Part shown: in pieces, positions 10,479 to 20,051 of the stretch
Layout of the letters: each line of letters begins with the position of its first letter
Position numbering within the stretch: the stretch's first letter is position 1
From: CAYFLR01 sp964343805
GTDB lineage: Bacteria; Bdellovibrionota_B; Oligoflexia; CAYFLR01
DNA length: 64,000 bases
NCBI GenBank assembly: GCA_964343805.1
Contig: CAYFLR010000016.1
Span: forward strand, 35,630 to 99,629
Direction of reading: 5' to 3'
Notes under the pieces: generated by a model
What the model saw: only the letters and a program-made list of their open reading frames with translations
The model's database searches: none
Told to the model about the DNA's origin: nothing
Program-made: the position numbers and the translations under genes

Positions 10479-10495
10479 TTGGCACAGCAATTGCT
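10479..10495 (+). promoter_or_regulatory. Sigma-54 (RpoN) -24/-12 promoter
   Basis: TTGGCAC-N5-TTGCT matches the RpoN consensus exactly. GG (10481-10482) and GC (10493-10494) are separated by the required 10 bases. The predicted transcription start is near 10506, about 42 bases before the ATG at 10548. It stands at the head of the eight-gene exported-protein cluster, so the cluster should need an activator of the NtrC type. Confidence 0.85.
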
Positions 10496-10547
10496 AAATG
10501 GCTCTAGCAAAGAAGATCACTGGGATCTTTTAGGCAAAGGAGTCATT

Positions 10548-11330
10548 ATGAAAAAGTTTGAATCAAAGTTTCTAATAATCACAGGAACCATCGTCATTTT
10601 AATTGGACTTTCATTTGTAAGTCCTTCCAAAAAACCCATTCAAAAAGTTGAAGAACCACAGGACATTGAAGTGGCAAAAAAGCAAAAGAAAGCAGTTCCT
10701 CAACCGCAAGTTCAAAAAATCCAAAAAGTAAAACTAGCCCCAGTTACGGTCTCTGAATATGAAGAGCGGAAAGCCTATTATAAAGTCGATGAACCTCTCA
10801 ATTCAGCAGAGGAAAAAGTTTACTTCCAAGAGATGGAAGATCTCTTTTTAAAAAAATTGCCCCGAACAGTAGATACTGACAAATTAATGGATGAAATAAT
10901 TAAACTCAATGAACGCTACTATCGGGGTCGACGTTCGGTTTTAAATCAATTATCAAAGGCCCCACAAAATGACAAGCAAGTCTCTCAGCGCTTAGCATTT
11001 GTGGATTATCTTTCCTATCGCATGAGATGGGATGAATTTGCTCGTAGAGAAGTGGCATCTATCATCGCTCAACCGATCAAGAAAGAAACTCCCAAAAGAT
11101 ATCAAGCCGCTTATTTGGCAGACAAAAGAGAGCTGATGAGAGGCCTCGCTCAACATGATTGGGAACTAGCACTCCGTACTCTAGGAAAAATGGAAAAAAG
11201 TTATAATCGTAGCCTCGCATCAGTGGCTGCCTATTTTACCCGCTTGCAAAGTGGAGTTTCGGAAGAGCAGGTGATGGCTGATATTCGTACGGTCTATCCC
11301 TCTTTCAACATAAAAGATCAAACCAAGTAA
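10548..11330 (+). CDS. Membrane-anchored protein of unknown function, first gene of the exported-protein cluster
   Basis: The protein has 260 aa. It has a basic N-terminus, one membrane segment (about residues 9-25), a Lys/Gln/Pro/Val-rich linker (about 30-65), and then an all-alpha domain rich in Glu, Arg and Leu that looks TPR-like but has no clear repeat. The linker resembles periplasm-spanning regions of TonB/TolA-type proteins; that is a compositional similarity only. The start at 10548 has AAAGGAG six bases upstream. The longer frame from 10479 is ruled out because it overlaps the sigma-54 promoter. No family recognised. Confidence 0.7.
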   Translation: MKKFESKFLIITGTIVILIGLSFVSPSKKPIQKVEEPQDIEVAKKQKKAVPQPQVQKIQKVKLAPVTVSEYEERKAYYKVDEPLNSAEEKVYFQEMEDLFLKKLPRTVDTDKLMDEIIKLNERYYRGRRSVLNQLSKAPQNDKQVSQRLAFVDYLSYRMRWDEFARREVASIIAQPIKKETPKRYQAAYLADKRELMRGLAQHDWELALRTLGKMEKSYNRSLASVAAYFTRLQSGVSEEQVMADIRTVYPSFNIKDQTK

Positions 11331-11401
11331 CTCTTAACTCTAGGCTGCCTAAAGCCCATTTGGGCAGACCATACACATTTATTAACTTATAGGAGGTTTA
11401 T

Positions 11402-12154
11402 ATGAAAATGGGTCAATTATTAACTTTAGCATTGATGGGGCTTATGCTTCTCACTGCCTGTGGAAGAGCTCAGATGGAAGAGTCCTCCGCTAAAATTGCA
11501 AACAACAACATTCCATCAAATCCCAATGAATTAAATTGGTACAGCTTAGATGATTCTGAGCAAAAGAAAGAGAAAGTCGAAAGAGAAGCAGAAGAACAAG
11601 ACAGCCGACTGAAGTCAGTTTTTCGTGGAATCAAAGTCTCTGCAGAAGAAGGTATTTTCGATGATAACGGAGCTAATTTCCGTGTATCAGCAGATATCAA
11701 CTTCGATAAAATGAGAGGAAAAAAGGTTCCTGTAAATGTTCAGCTAGGTTTCTGTTTTGAGTATGGCAAGATCTGTGATGTTTTTTATGCCATCGACTTT
11801 AAGCTCGAACAAGAATCTCCCTTCTACATTAAGTTCAACAAAGAACAAATTAGAGACTACTATTATGATCTATCTGATCATCTCATTTACATGCAGATTG
11901 AAGGAAAAGAAGTTCAAGTTGGATACTATCAATCTAATGTGAAAGACATCGCGCCTTCACCTGTACTCTGTGAAAAGGAATTTAGTAGCCTTTGTCGAAT
12001 CGACTTAACAGTTTACTCTCCCGAACAAGCTGTAGATTACGAATCCTTCTTTAACCCCGACAAAGTAAAGCCATTAGAATATAAGGGAGAGGTCTCAATC
12101 TTTAGAAAAAGTGAAAAAAAGTTAAAAGAAGTTTCCAAAGGTCAAACACTTTAA
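11402..12154 (+). CDS. Lipoprotein of unknown function
   Basis: AGGAGG precedes the ATG by five bases. The signal peptide ends in a lipobox (LTAC) with Gly after the Cys. The 250-residue protein continues with a charged low-complexity linker (about 45-65). A beta-rich domain follows with paired Cys (CFEYGKIC and CEKEFSSLC), which suggests disulfides outside the cytoplasm. It lies 71 bases after the preceding gene, across a small GCCCA/TGGGC hairpin (11354-11365), and 12 bases before the Hint gene. Family unknown. Confidence 0.7.
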   Translation: MKMGQLLTLALMGLMLLTACGRAQMEESSAKIANNNIPSNPNELNWYSLDDSEQKKEKVEREAEEQDSRLKSVFRGIKVSAEEGIFDDNGANFRVSADINFDKMRGKKVPVNVQLGFCFEYGKICDVFYAIDFKLEQESPFYIKFNKEQIRDYYYDLSDHLIYMQIEGKEVQVGYYQSNVKDIAPSPVLCEKEFSSLCRIDLTVYSPEQAVDYESFFNPDKVKPLEYKGEVSIFRKSEKKLKEVSKGQTL

Positions 12155-12166
12155 AAAGGAGAAGTT

Positions 12167-12991
12167 ATGAAATATTTATTTAGTTTAATTTTGTTTATGT
12201 CGATTGCAAGCCCTCTCCTAGCGAAGGCATGGGATTGTGATAATAGAGATAAAAACGTTGGTGTTTGCAAATTACCAGTCTGGTCAGGAAAACACCCTGG
12301 AATGCCAACACGTTGTGATAACCCTGAATCATTTAGATACAATTGTGACAATAGTACTTCAGGCTGTAGAGCTTTGCCTGGTGGTTGTTTTGGTGATGTA
12401 CCCTCAGGTTACTGGTATGCTTTACAAGTAGAAGAAGGTGGTAGATCAATAACCAAAAGATGTCGTTGTGGTTGCTCTGTGGAAGAGACACTCTTCGCTC
12501 AGAGTGGACAAGATGTGATTAGTGGAACAGAAATCATTCAAAAGCAATCTGCTCTCTTAACTACATACAATGCATTGAAAAAAGAATTTAATCCCGTTAC
12601 TAAAATTGAGGGAGTGGTTTTTGGACCAGAATCAAAACAGGCCTATCGAATCACTACCTCTTCAGGTAAAAAACTGGAAGTATCCTCTTCACATCCCATT
12701 CTTACTCTAGATGAAAACAATGATGTGGAAACAGTGACTGCTGCTAACCAAATCAAAGTAGGGCAAAAAGTTCTAAACAAAGATGGAGAAATGGAAGATG
12801 TAGAAAAAATTGAAACCTTTAAATACGAAGGTCACATGGTGAACTTTAATGTTGAAGGGCCTCAGGGAGAAGATCATTTTGTTGTAACCAATGATCTCGT
12901 GACCGGTGACCTCATTTGGCAAAACATCATTGCTTCTGAGAAAGCCCGTCTCCTCGAACGTTCTGACATTTTAGAAATGCTTTTAAAATAA
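12167..12991 (+). CDS. Exported Hint-domain (intein/hedgehog-like) protein
   Basis: The signal peptide spans residues 1-19. A Cys-rich N-terminal segment follows (about 20-105, at least eleven Cys, including CRCGC). A Hint domain then runs to about residue 255. The last Cys of CRCGC, or the segment after it, is a candidate catalytic N-terminus. The block-B motif is visible (TTSSGKKLEV then SSSHPILT, with the conserved His), followed by VGQKVL and the closing strand (FNVEGPQGEDHFVVTNDLV). The usual terminal HN is replaced by WQN. Hint domains cleave themselves at the first Cys/Ser. Here that would free the Cys-rich N-terminal piece from the C-terminal module, as in hedgehog and some toxin-processing proteins. 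SD AAGGAG is present. Confidence 0.78.
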   Translation: MKYLFSLILFMSIASPLLAKAWDCDNRDKNVGVCKLPVWSGKHPGMPTRCDNPESFRYNCDNSTSGCRALPGGCFGDVPSGYWYALQVEEGGRSITKRCRCGCSVEETLFAQSGQDVISGTEIIQKQSALLTTYNALKKEFNPVTKIEGVVFGPESKQAYRITTSSGKKLEVSSSHPILTLDENNDVETVTAANQIKVGQKVLNKDGEMEDVEKIETFKYEGHMVNFNVEGPQGEDHFVVTNDLVTGDLIWQNIIASEKARLLERSDILEMLLK

Positions 12992-13001
12992 GCAAAATCA
13001 A

Positions 13002-13025
13002 GCCTCACCCCACCGAGGGTGAGGC
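13002..13025 (+). promoter_or_regulatory. Intercistronic hairpin before a strong ribosome site
   Basis: A perfect 9-bp GC-rich stem (13002-13010 with 13017-13025) sits directly before the GGGAGGA ribosome site of the gene at 13038. There is no U-run, so it is unlikely to be a terminator. An mRNA-stabilising or processing hairpin that sets the relative dose of up- and downstream genes is more likely. Confidence 0.5.
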
Positions 13026-13037
13026 TGGGAGGAAATA

Positions 13038-13751
13038 ATGAAAACACTAATTTATACAGTCTTACTGATGACATTGAGTATGAATTTTATTTTTGCTGCC
13101 AGTCTTAAAAAAAGGCAAGGACCTTTAGGTCCCACTAGCGTGGCAAGATACGATCAAAAATCAGACTTTAAAGAGATGCAAAATATTAGAGGATATGAAT
13201 ATTACGATGGAGGTGGTTACTACTTCTATCTTAGCCGATACTGTAATCAAGATCGTTATTGCATGGATAGGCAAGTCGTAAATGGGTCTTGTCTCCTCAC
13301 TAATAAAAACCCTTTAACCCTCAATTCATCAGGCTTCTTAACAGCGAATATCCTCTTTGGAGCTACCGAAGTAGATTATGCTCGATCAGCCTATGGTTTC
13401 GGGAACCCGCATCTATTTGACATTGTTTTAACCTATGATCTCGTTGATGAAAATGGAAAAGTTATCAAGCGAAAAAGCGCTGTGGAATCCATTCATAGTG
13501 ATAGCCTCAATATGAATATAATCCGAGATTCTGAAAAATACCCTGGTTGGGTGGAAAAGGTAAACTTCCTTCACACCACCCTCCATCAGAAGATTCAAGC
13601 TCCATGGATTGAAAATGGAGCCAAAAACATCCATCTCAGTATCTGTAATAACAGTGCCGATTATTTTTATATCAATGCCATTGAGTTTGAAACCAATGCT
13701 GCTGTCAAACAAGATGATAATGAATTCGATTCATTTGAAGAAGAGTTCTAA
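13038..13751 (+). CDS. Exported protein of unknown function
   Basis: The 237-aa protein has a signal peptide (about 1-20), a Tyr-rich segment (YEYYDGGGYYFYLSRYC), several Cys (CNQDRYC, a later C near 87, and one near 205), and mixed beta strands to an acidic tail (DDNEFDSFEEEF). Its layout suggests a folded extracytoplasmic domain with disulfides. GGGAGGA lies five bases before the ATG. It is inside the sigma-54 cluster, after the Hint gene. No family recognised. Confidence 0.65.
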   Translation: MKTLIYTVLLMTLSMNFIFAASLKKRQGPLGPTSVARYDQKSDFKEMQNIRGYEYYDGGGYYFYLSRYCNQDRYCMDRQVVNGSCLLTNKNPLTLNSSGFLTANILFGATEVDYARSAYGFGNPHLFDIVLTYDLVDENGKVIKRKSAVESIHSDSLNMNIIRDSEKYPGWVEKVNFLHTTLHQKIQAPWIENGAKNIHLSICNNSADYFYINAIEFETNAAVKQDDNEFDSFEEEF

Positions 13752-13781
13752 TTAAAACTATTAGAAAGAAAGGAAATAAAC

Positions 13782-14762
13782 ATGAGAAAAACCATTTTAA
13801 ATATGTTTTTAGCCGCTTTGTTTATGCCTTCACTGAGCCTCATGGCGGCAGAAAAGGAATTGATCAAATGCCAAGTCAATTCCCCCTACCTGACAGGCTG
13901 TGAAGTGGAAAAACAAAACCTGGCTGGAGCCCAAGAGTTCGAATCTACTTTTCTCCTTCGCTATAAGTTTGATTGCAATGGTCATAATGCTGCTGTTGCC
14001 ATCCAAACAGAACAGGGAACGAAGTTGCTTTCTCGCTCCAATATATGGCAAACAGCCCAGGTTGATGGGAAAAGAGGTTTGAAGTTGAAAGGAGCCAGAG
14101 GATGGTCAAGCAAATCCTTCCGTCATTGTTCCCTCATAATTGAAACTCCCGTTTCTATCCTCCCATCAGAGTCCACCTTGGATTTATGGTTGGAAGAAGC
14201 AAGAGCCAGCAAGAATTTACTCTCTCACTTAATTGAAGCTAAATTAGTGGTAGACGAGGCGGATGAAATCATTACCACTTGGACACGAGACAACTTGAAA
14301 GACTACCTAGAGAGCTTAAAGGAAATTCTAAATGATCGAGTTGCGATAGCTTTTTATGATGAATTACAAAGTATAGATGAAATTATGGTTGGAGAGAAAA
14401 GCCTAGATCCCATCACCAAAAAGCAATTTATGGTATGGAAATTTTCTAATGAAGAAAAGTACGAAGAAGGAATAGACATCCTTTTAATGGATTATCCCGA
14501 TACCCTGCAAATTTATACCCTCTATCAGAAAGTATTAACAACTCTAGAAAGCAACTTCCTCAATTTTAATAGAAGCTTAGTTACTAAAGAAGTGAATGCT
14601 GCCAATCAATCAATAAAGGACTACTACCAGAAGGTTCTCATTAATGAGATCGCAATAGCACAGAAGATTATTGAGCGGGGAAAGAAGTATCGAAAAGTGA
14701 TCAGTCGCGAGTTCAAAAATGTGTTGAGACAGTTAAAAAGAAAGATTTTAGAAAACAACTAA
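13782..14762 (+). CDS. Exported protein with beta N-terminal and helical C-terminal domains
   Basis: The signal peptide covers about residues 1-23. Residues 25-130 are beta-rich with four Cys (KCQVNSPYLTGC, FDCNG, HCSL), likely forming two disulfides. Residues about 140-326 are helical, acidic and coiled-coil-like. AAAGGA precedes the ATG and the gene lies 30 bases after its neighbour. The mix of a disulfide domain and a long helical stalk recurs in the next two genes, which suggests parts of one surface or periplasmic complex. Family unknown. Confidence 0.65.
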   Translation: MRKTILNMFLAALFMPSLSLMAAEKELIKCQVNSPYLTGCEVEKQNLAGAQEFESTFLLRYKFDCNGHNAAVAIQTEQGTKLLSRSNIWQTAQVDGKRGLKLKGARGWSSKSFRHCSLIIETPVSILPSESTLDLWLEEARASKNLLSHLIEAKLVVDEADEIITTWTRDNLKDYLESLKEILNDRVAIAFYDELQSIDEIMVGEKSLDPITKKQFMVWKFSNEEKYEEGIDILLMDYPDTLQIYTLYQKVLTTLESNFLNFNRSLVTKEVNAANQSIKDYYQKVLINEIAIAQKIIERGKKYRKVISREFKNVLRQLKRKILENN

Positions 14763-14777
14763 TCACGGAGAAACTCT

Positions 14778-15935
14778 ATGAAACTCATATTAATAAAAAT
14801 ACTCCTTTTCCTTGCCTCCCCCCTGCTACTTGCAGATCAGTGGGATGAAGCAATGGAAAAGGTTGAAGAACAGCAAAGAGTCATTCTAGAAAAGAGAATG
14901 GAACTGCAAGCAACCTTAAATGATATCCGATCTTTTCAAGATCATTATTCCCAATTCATGGCCATCCGCAGTCAGCATTTCTTGGCCAAAGATGGAATTT
15001 TTGATCAGTTTGATCAATTGACCAAGAACATGAAAGAGATACTTGCCAATTGGCAGGTGGCCCTTTCCATTGTTCAAGGTCTGTCAACCACCAATTTAGA
15101 GCAAAATAAACCTCAAATATTTAGCCGTTTAGAAAAATCAAGAAGGAGTTTGAGATTATTTTTAAACGACAAGTCCCGCTTCATAAAGCACATCAACAAA
15201 ATTGAAATAGCATTGCAAGAAGCGATTGACTTCGAAACCACAAGATTAAATGGAAACGCTGTGGCCCTCATTGAGGCTTATAAAAAGCAGGTGAAGAGTT
15301 ACCTTAGTGAATTACATTCATTAACTGACCAATTCTCTAAGGCCCAAAGTCAATTCTGGCAAAAGATGATGGACACAACCACCGTGGTAGTGGAACTCAG
15401 TTTAAAGAAAGCTAAACTTAGCTACCCTGAATTAGCTCAAGAAATCGAAAAAGCTTTGGAAGTTATTCGGATAGAAAGTGAAATTGGCCCTATCGAAGAT
15501 AAGGTCATTCTCTCAATGAAAAACTTACGCAAAAGTCTAAGAAGAGTGGGATATTTTGAGAGACAAAAGCAATACCAAAACTTTCAAACCTCACTCACTC
15601 AGGCAGAACAAGAGATTGAAGAAAGTTCTATTGATTCGGAACTCACCTACCCAACCGTGAAACGGTTAGAAGAGTATGAAAGCCAAATGCATCGTCTTTT
15701 TACCAGAGTCCAAAGAAGATTAAGTAAACACCGTGCTGTTTACATCTATGCCAAAAACCAGCTTAAAAAAGTGGCAAGGAAATGCTCAGAGAATCGTGAA
15801 GAGGCTCGCAACTATAACTGTGAACTTTTCAGAATTTTGGTGGTGATTCCCAAATCGGAAGTAATGAGAATGTCCGACGACATGCTTAAAGAGTATGAAA
15901 GTAAAGTAAGTGCTCTCAAAGAAGGAGGTATCTAA
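14778..15935 (+). CDS. Exported long coiled-coil protein
   Basis: The 385-aa protein has a signal peptide (about 1-19) and is then almost entirely alpha-helical with heptad patterns, high Glu/Lys/Gln and very little Pro or Gly. Two Cys occur near the C-terminus (KKVARKCSE and NYNCEL). It ends in an AGGAGG-containing sequence that serves as the ribosome site for the next gene. It lies 15 bases after the preceding gene. The composition suggests a rod or scaffold. No family recognised. Confidence 0.65.
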   Translation: MKLILIKILLFLASPLLLADQWDEAMEKVEEQQRVILEKRMELQATLNDIRSFQDHYSQFMAIRSQHFLAKDGIFDQFDQLTKNMKEILANWQVALSIVQGLSTTNLEQNKPQIFSRLEKSRRSLRLFLNDKSRFIKHINKIEIALQEAIDFETTRLNGNAVALIEAYKKQVKSYLSELHSLTDQFSKAQSQFWQKMMDTTTVVVELSLKKAKLSYPELAQEIEKALEVIRIESEIGPIEDKVILSMKNLRKSLRRVGYFERQKQYQNFQTSLTQAEQEIEESSIDSELTYPTVKRLEEYESQMHRLFTRVQRRLSKHRAVYIYAKNQLKKVARKCSENREEARNYNCELFRILVVIPKSEVMRMSDDMLKEYESKVSALKEGGI

Positions 15936-15936
15936 A

Positions 15937-18163
15937 ATGAAATATCTATGGTTCTTACCTATTTTGATTATGGTAAGTAAGCTATATGCTATTGAAATAT
16001 CAACCAAGTGCAGCGCAAAGGCATTTGAAGCAGGAGTCTGTAATCCTATTCACAAAGTAGCCGATGCAATAAAAAACGAGAACTATGATGAAGGCATTTT
16101 GGGAAGTGCCAAACAAGAAATCAACAGTTTCTCACTCAACTGTAAAGAGTTCACCTTAGCTGACTTAATGAAGCCCGATGGACTGCCCTATGATCCGAAT
16201 GAAGATATCATAATTTCATTAAGTGAAATTTTCGGTTCTTTAGAAGATCCTCGTATCGACTTGCTGATGGCCACTTTTGGCGAGAACTTTGTTGGACAGG
16301 ATCAATACAACTTAGGAAAAGCCAGCGATTTTTTGAAATTTCTGAACGAAGCTGAGCAAGACTTATGTGCCAGAGGAGATTCNNNNNNNNNNTATAAAAG
16401 AGGGTCAAATGAATCTCACTCTTATTTTAACCGACATCCAAACATTATTGAAACAGGTCTCTCGTGATCTTGGAGTAAACCTTTCTAAGGTTGGAAAACC
16501 AATTCACCCCTGCCCTTTAATTAATATGGATCAGATCGCAACTGATATAAGTGAAAGGGTCAGTAAGCATGAAAGAATCAAAGTAAAAGTTAGAGAGGGA
16601 TTGACAGTACCCCTCAATCGTTATGTGGAGAAAATCAACGAACAGCAAAGGTTCTTATGTGCCATTGGTTTTGACCTTCTAAAAGAAATCAATTTGAACG
16701 AACTTGTTCCCGTAGCCGAATTAGAGAAATGGAAAAAGCATTTAATGCAAAAGCTAAACATTTCGAAATACCATCGAATGTTTGACGATAGCTATGCGGC
16801 CAAAATTCTCTCTAACGAGGATGTACAATCTATGATCTTTGATTATGCTGAAAATGGAAAAGTTCCCTCCACTGAGAAACTCCTCGAATTAGGAATGAAG
16901 TACGCACCTGAAATTGAAAATGTATGTATGGAAGAGTTTGGTATCGAACTACCTGAGATTTCCCTTAAGCCCACTCCAGTGGCACCTGAAAGAAGGAAGG
17001 ATCTCAATCTCCTCAAGAAGAAAACTTGGCCTGGTATCAATTTAGGAAATCGAAAAGTATTTGGTGCCTATGCCAATGCCTGGTTAGAAGTGAGAGGTCA
17101 AACTTATGGACAACAGATTGTAGGAGTTGGACGAGCAGGATTATATATTATTAATAATGATCTGAATGCAGTCTATGCAGAAGCCAACCTTGAAACTTCA
17201 ATCTCTCATGCTCCTAAAGGACATCTGAAGTTTACAGTCTTAGGATACGACTTTCTTAATGAGAAAATCGAAGCCGAAGCTGTTGAAGATGTGGACAGTG
17301 CACTTAAAGGAGGAGATGAAGAGAAAGAAGAGATCGATGAATCTTATAAACAGACCTTCATGGTGGGGCCAATCCCCTTTTCAGTTGCCGTGGGAGGAAA
17401 AGGTTCTCAAGCCTTTTATTATCAACATAATTTAGTAACTATGAGGGCTAATGGAGATGTGGGAACCAAGTCTTTTACTGCTGGTTATGCTATGGCTTCT
17501 ATTGGGATTTCAGGTCTGCTATCTGGCGGTGTGGAAGGGCAGATTACCCTGATCCAAAGTAACGCAAAAGTAACAGGAGCCGCCACTTTTCTACTGAACA
17601 GCCAAAACATTCCCGAGTTGACCTTAGGTTTAGAAGGCAATGAACATCATAGTGCTTTGGGTGGGCGAATCTTCCTATTTGCTGAGTACCCAGTTCCCAG
17701 ATGGGGAATTCCACCTTGGAAAACTAAAAAGAGTACCTATGACATTTGGAACTCCAAAGGTTTTGCAGCCAATATGACCATCATTGATTATAAAATTAGA
17801 GTCACTCCAGACCGTGTTAAAGTCGATGGAAGTTTAGTTGATCAAGCGGATATCAGAGAAGCACAAGTAAGACAGCAAAAAATTGATGAAGAAAAGCGAA
17901 AGATGCAAGAGACCAAAGAAGCAGTTGCCGAACTTGAACGTCTAAAAATAGAATTAGATAATTTTAAGGCAGAAGTAGAAAGTAAAGCTGAAGAGGTCAT
18001 TCAAGGAGTGCGGTTAGACATGGTAGCCAAATCCCCTATGGACCAGGGAAAATTTACCGATACACTATTCACTCTTAATGCCAAGATTAACTTTGTTGAA
18101 AAGTTAGGTGTTGATTACATGCAGCATCTTAAAAACATCATCGCTGAGGAGGCCATGGAATGA
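15937..18163 (+). CDS. Large exported protein with beta-rich core, split by assembly gap
   Basis: The start at 15937 follows GGAGG placed over the previous stop codon. A 10-N gap (16383-16392) breaks the frame; across it the protein is about 740 aa. It has a signal peptide (1-18), a helical Cys-containing N-terminal region, and a beta-rich central domain with many Gly (about 375-585), including GGVEGQITL and GRIFLFAEYPVPRWG. A coiled coil follows (about 625-690) and then a helical end. The Gly/aromatic-rich alternating strands could be a barrel or carbohydrate/lipid-binding sandwich, but I recognise no family. It overlaps the next gene by four bases (ATGA), so the two are coupled in translation. 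Confidence 0.65.
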
Positions 18164-20035
18164 AAAACTCACTCAATAAATTAAAAGGAATTCTTATAAC
18201 TAGTACTTTGGTATTCGCCCTCGCTCTTATCTACTTTCTTTCTCGTGAAGACAACTCTCAAGTAAAAGAAAGCCAGATGCAAGAGGTGTATGGTCAAGGT
18301 TTTAGCCAGCACTATGAGGTAGAATATGAATTGGTAGGTAAATTACCAAAATCTTTACAGATGCCCTTACCAAATGGCAATACATTGCAACAGCAATTGG
18401 CAACTTTTACCATCTCTCTCGATGGGAATTTTACCCTTAGCTATAAAGAGGATATAAGAAATTTTCAATTTAATGAATTGAGTGTGCAAATCAATGGTTT
18501 GCCCAACAAAGAGAAGATGAGTGAAGAGATCTATGATGCTTTAACTCTCGGTGTTCAAGTAACTTTGAATAAAGAAGGTCAAATCAAAGAGATCTCTCAT
18601 CCTTCTCACATCAAACCAGAAGGAAGACGTTTTATTAAAGGGCTGTTAAGTTACTTTCAATTTACCCTCAAAGAACAACCATCTTATGAGGTAGTAGAAA
18701 GTGATCTAAATGGCTCCTTTAGGGCCAAGTATCAAACTAAGAACAGTGAGAGCGGGTGGGAACTCCATAAGAAAAAAACTCATTATCTGACAAACGCTTC
18801 TTCATCTTTTAAACTCAACAATAAAGACCTTATACGTAAGAATGTCAGTGATGATACTCTTTGTAAAATGAGCCTATCTTCTATCAAAACCATCCAAAGT
18901 TTAGATTGTAGACAAGAGATTGATTTTTACTTTTTGGACAACCTTATGGGAAATGAATTATCCCATCTCACGGTAAAACAAACCAGTGCCTCTAGAAAAT
19001 CCCTTATCCAATTATCGTCTAATGAAATGCTAACCGAAGGCTGGACAGAAAGAGAACAGGACCAAAAGTTAGAGNNNNNNNNNNNNNNNNNNNNNNNNNN
19101 NNNNNNNNNNNNNNNNNNNNNNNNNNNNNATGAATCGACTTATCAAGACAGGTTCTAGCGAAAAAACCATCGATCAACTCGATGACTACTTAAAACTCAA
19201 ATCATTTCTAAAGCTCTATCCTGAAAGAACCAAAGAATTGTGGGATTACTTTTTGCAAATCGAGAATGTAAATTCTGCCTTTCGGAATATGGTAGGAGCT
19301 TTAGTAAAGGTTGGAACTGAAGAAGCTCAAGAACTCCTTACTAAACTCATGGCCCACTATAATGATGAACCTAAGAAGCTCCGAATTATTGTACGCCAAT
19401 CTTCCTTTATTAAAAATCCAAACCCTCAGATTGTTGAACAGCTCATTCACATTGCAGAGAGTTCAGAAAATGAAAAAGTTGCAAAAAATAGTGAATTAGC
19501 ATTAGGAGCTGTAGGGCACAAACTCATTCACTCAAGCGTTAAAAAGGATCAAGAAAGAGGACAACAACTAGAAAGTCGCTTCACCCTGAAACTAAAGAAG
19601 AGTTCGAGTGAGAATGAAAGGTTTTTCCTAATTAGCGCTTTGGGAAATATGGGGGCATCCTCCAATGTTGATCTGATTGAACAGTTTAGAGATCAACCTC
19701 AATTCTTAAATCAGAGCCTCCATGCCTTAAGGTTAGTGCCCACTAAAAAGGCAGAGGACATTCTAGTAAATTTTCTCCATAACAAAAAAACTGGAACTCG
19801 AAGACAAGCCTCCTTAAGTTTGACCTATCGTCAAGTTTCAAAAGAAGCTCTGTCTTCCTTAGTAGATAAATTGTACCAAGAGCAAGATACCAACACACTG
19901 ATGAACCTTGCCAAAGCTATCGCCAGCCATGCAAATGAAAGCAATAACTACAAACAGGATCTAAAGGCCTACGCATTGAACTGTTGGGATCCAGATCTTT
20001 TTAAATACATCCAAGGTTTGATTAGTACGATTTAG
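18160..20035 (+). CDS. Vitellogenin-like/HEAT-repeat exported protein, split by assembly gap
   Basis: A 55-N gap (19075-19129) and a frame change separate the halves of one gene. It starts with a membrane segment or signal (about 9-26). A beta-rich region (about 40-290) follows, with strand patterns like those of large lipid-transfer-protein N-domains (YEVEYELVGKL, FTISLDGNFTLSY, KGLLSYFQFTLK). After the gap come about 300 residues of HEAT-like helical pairs (ALVKVGTEEAQELLTKL, ALGAVGHKL, ISALGNMGASSNVDLI). This order matches the vitellogenin/apolipoprotein N-terminal module (beta barrel then helical arch), which some myxobacterial proteins also appear to carry. A lipid or protein-binding role outside the cytoplasm is inferred. 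It is the last gene of the cluster and converges on the kinase at 20052. Confidence 0.65.
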
Positions 20036-20051
20036 AATAAGAGAGTGTCCC

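Noticed and set aside
10479..10547. N-terminal extension of the gene at 10548 from a TTG at 10479
   Set aside because: The sigma-54 promoter occupies 10479-10495 and a proper AAAGGAG site serves ATG 10548.
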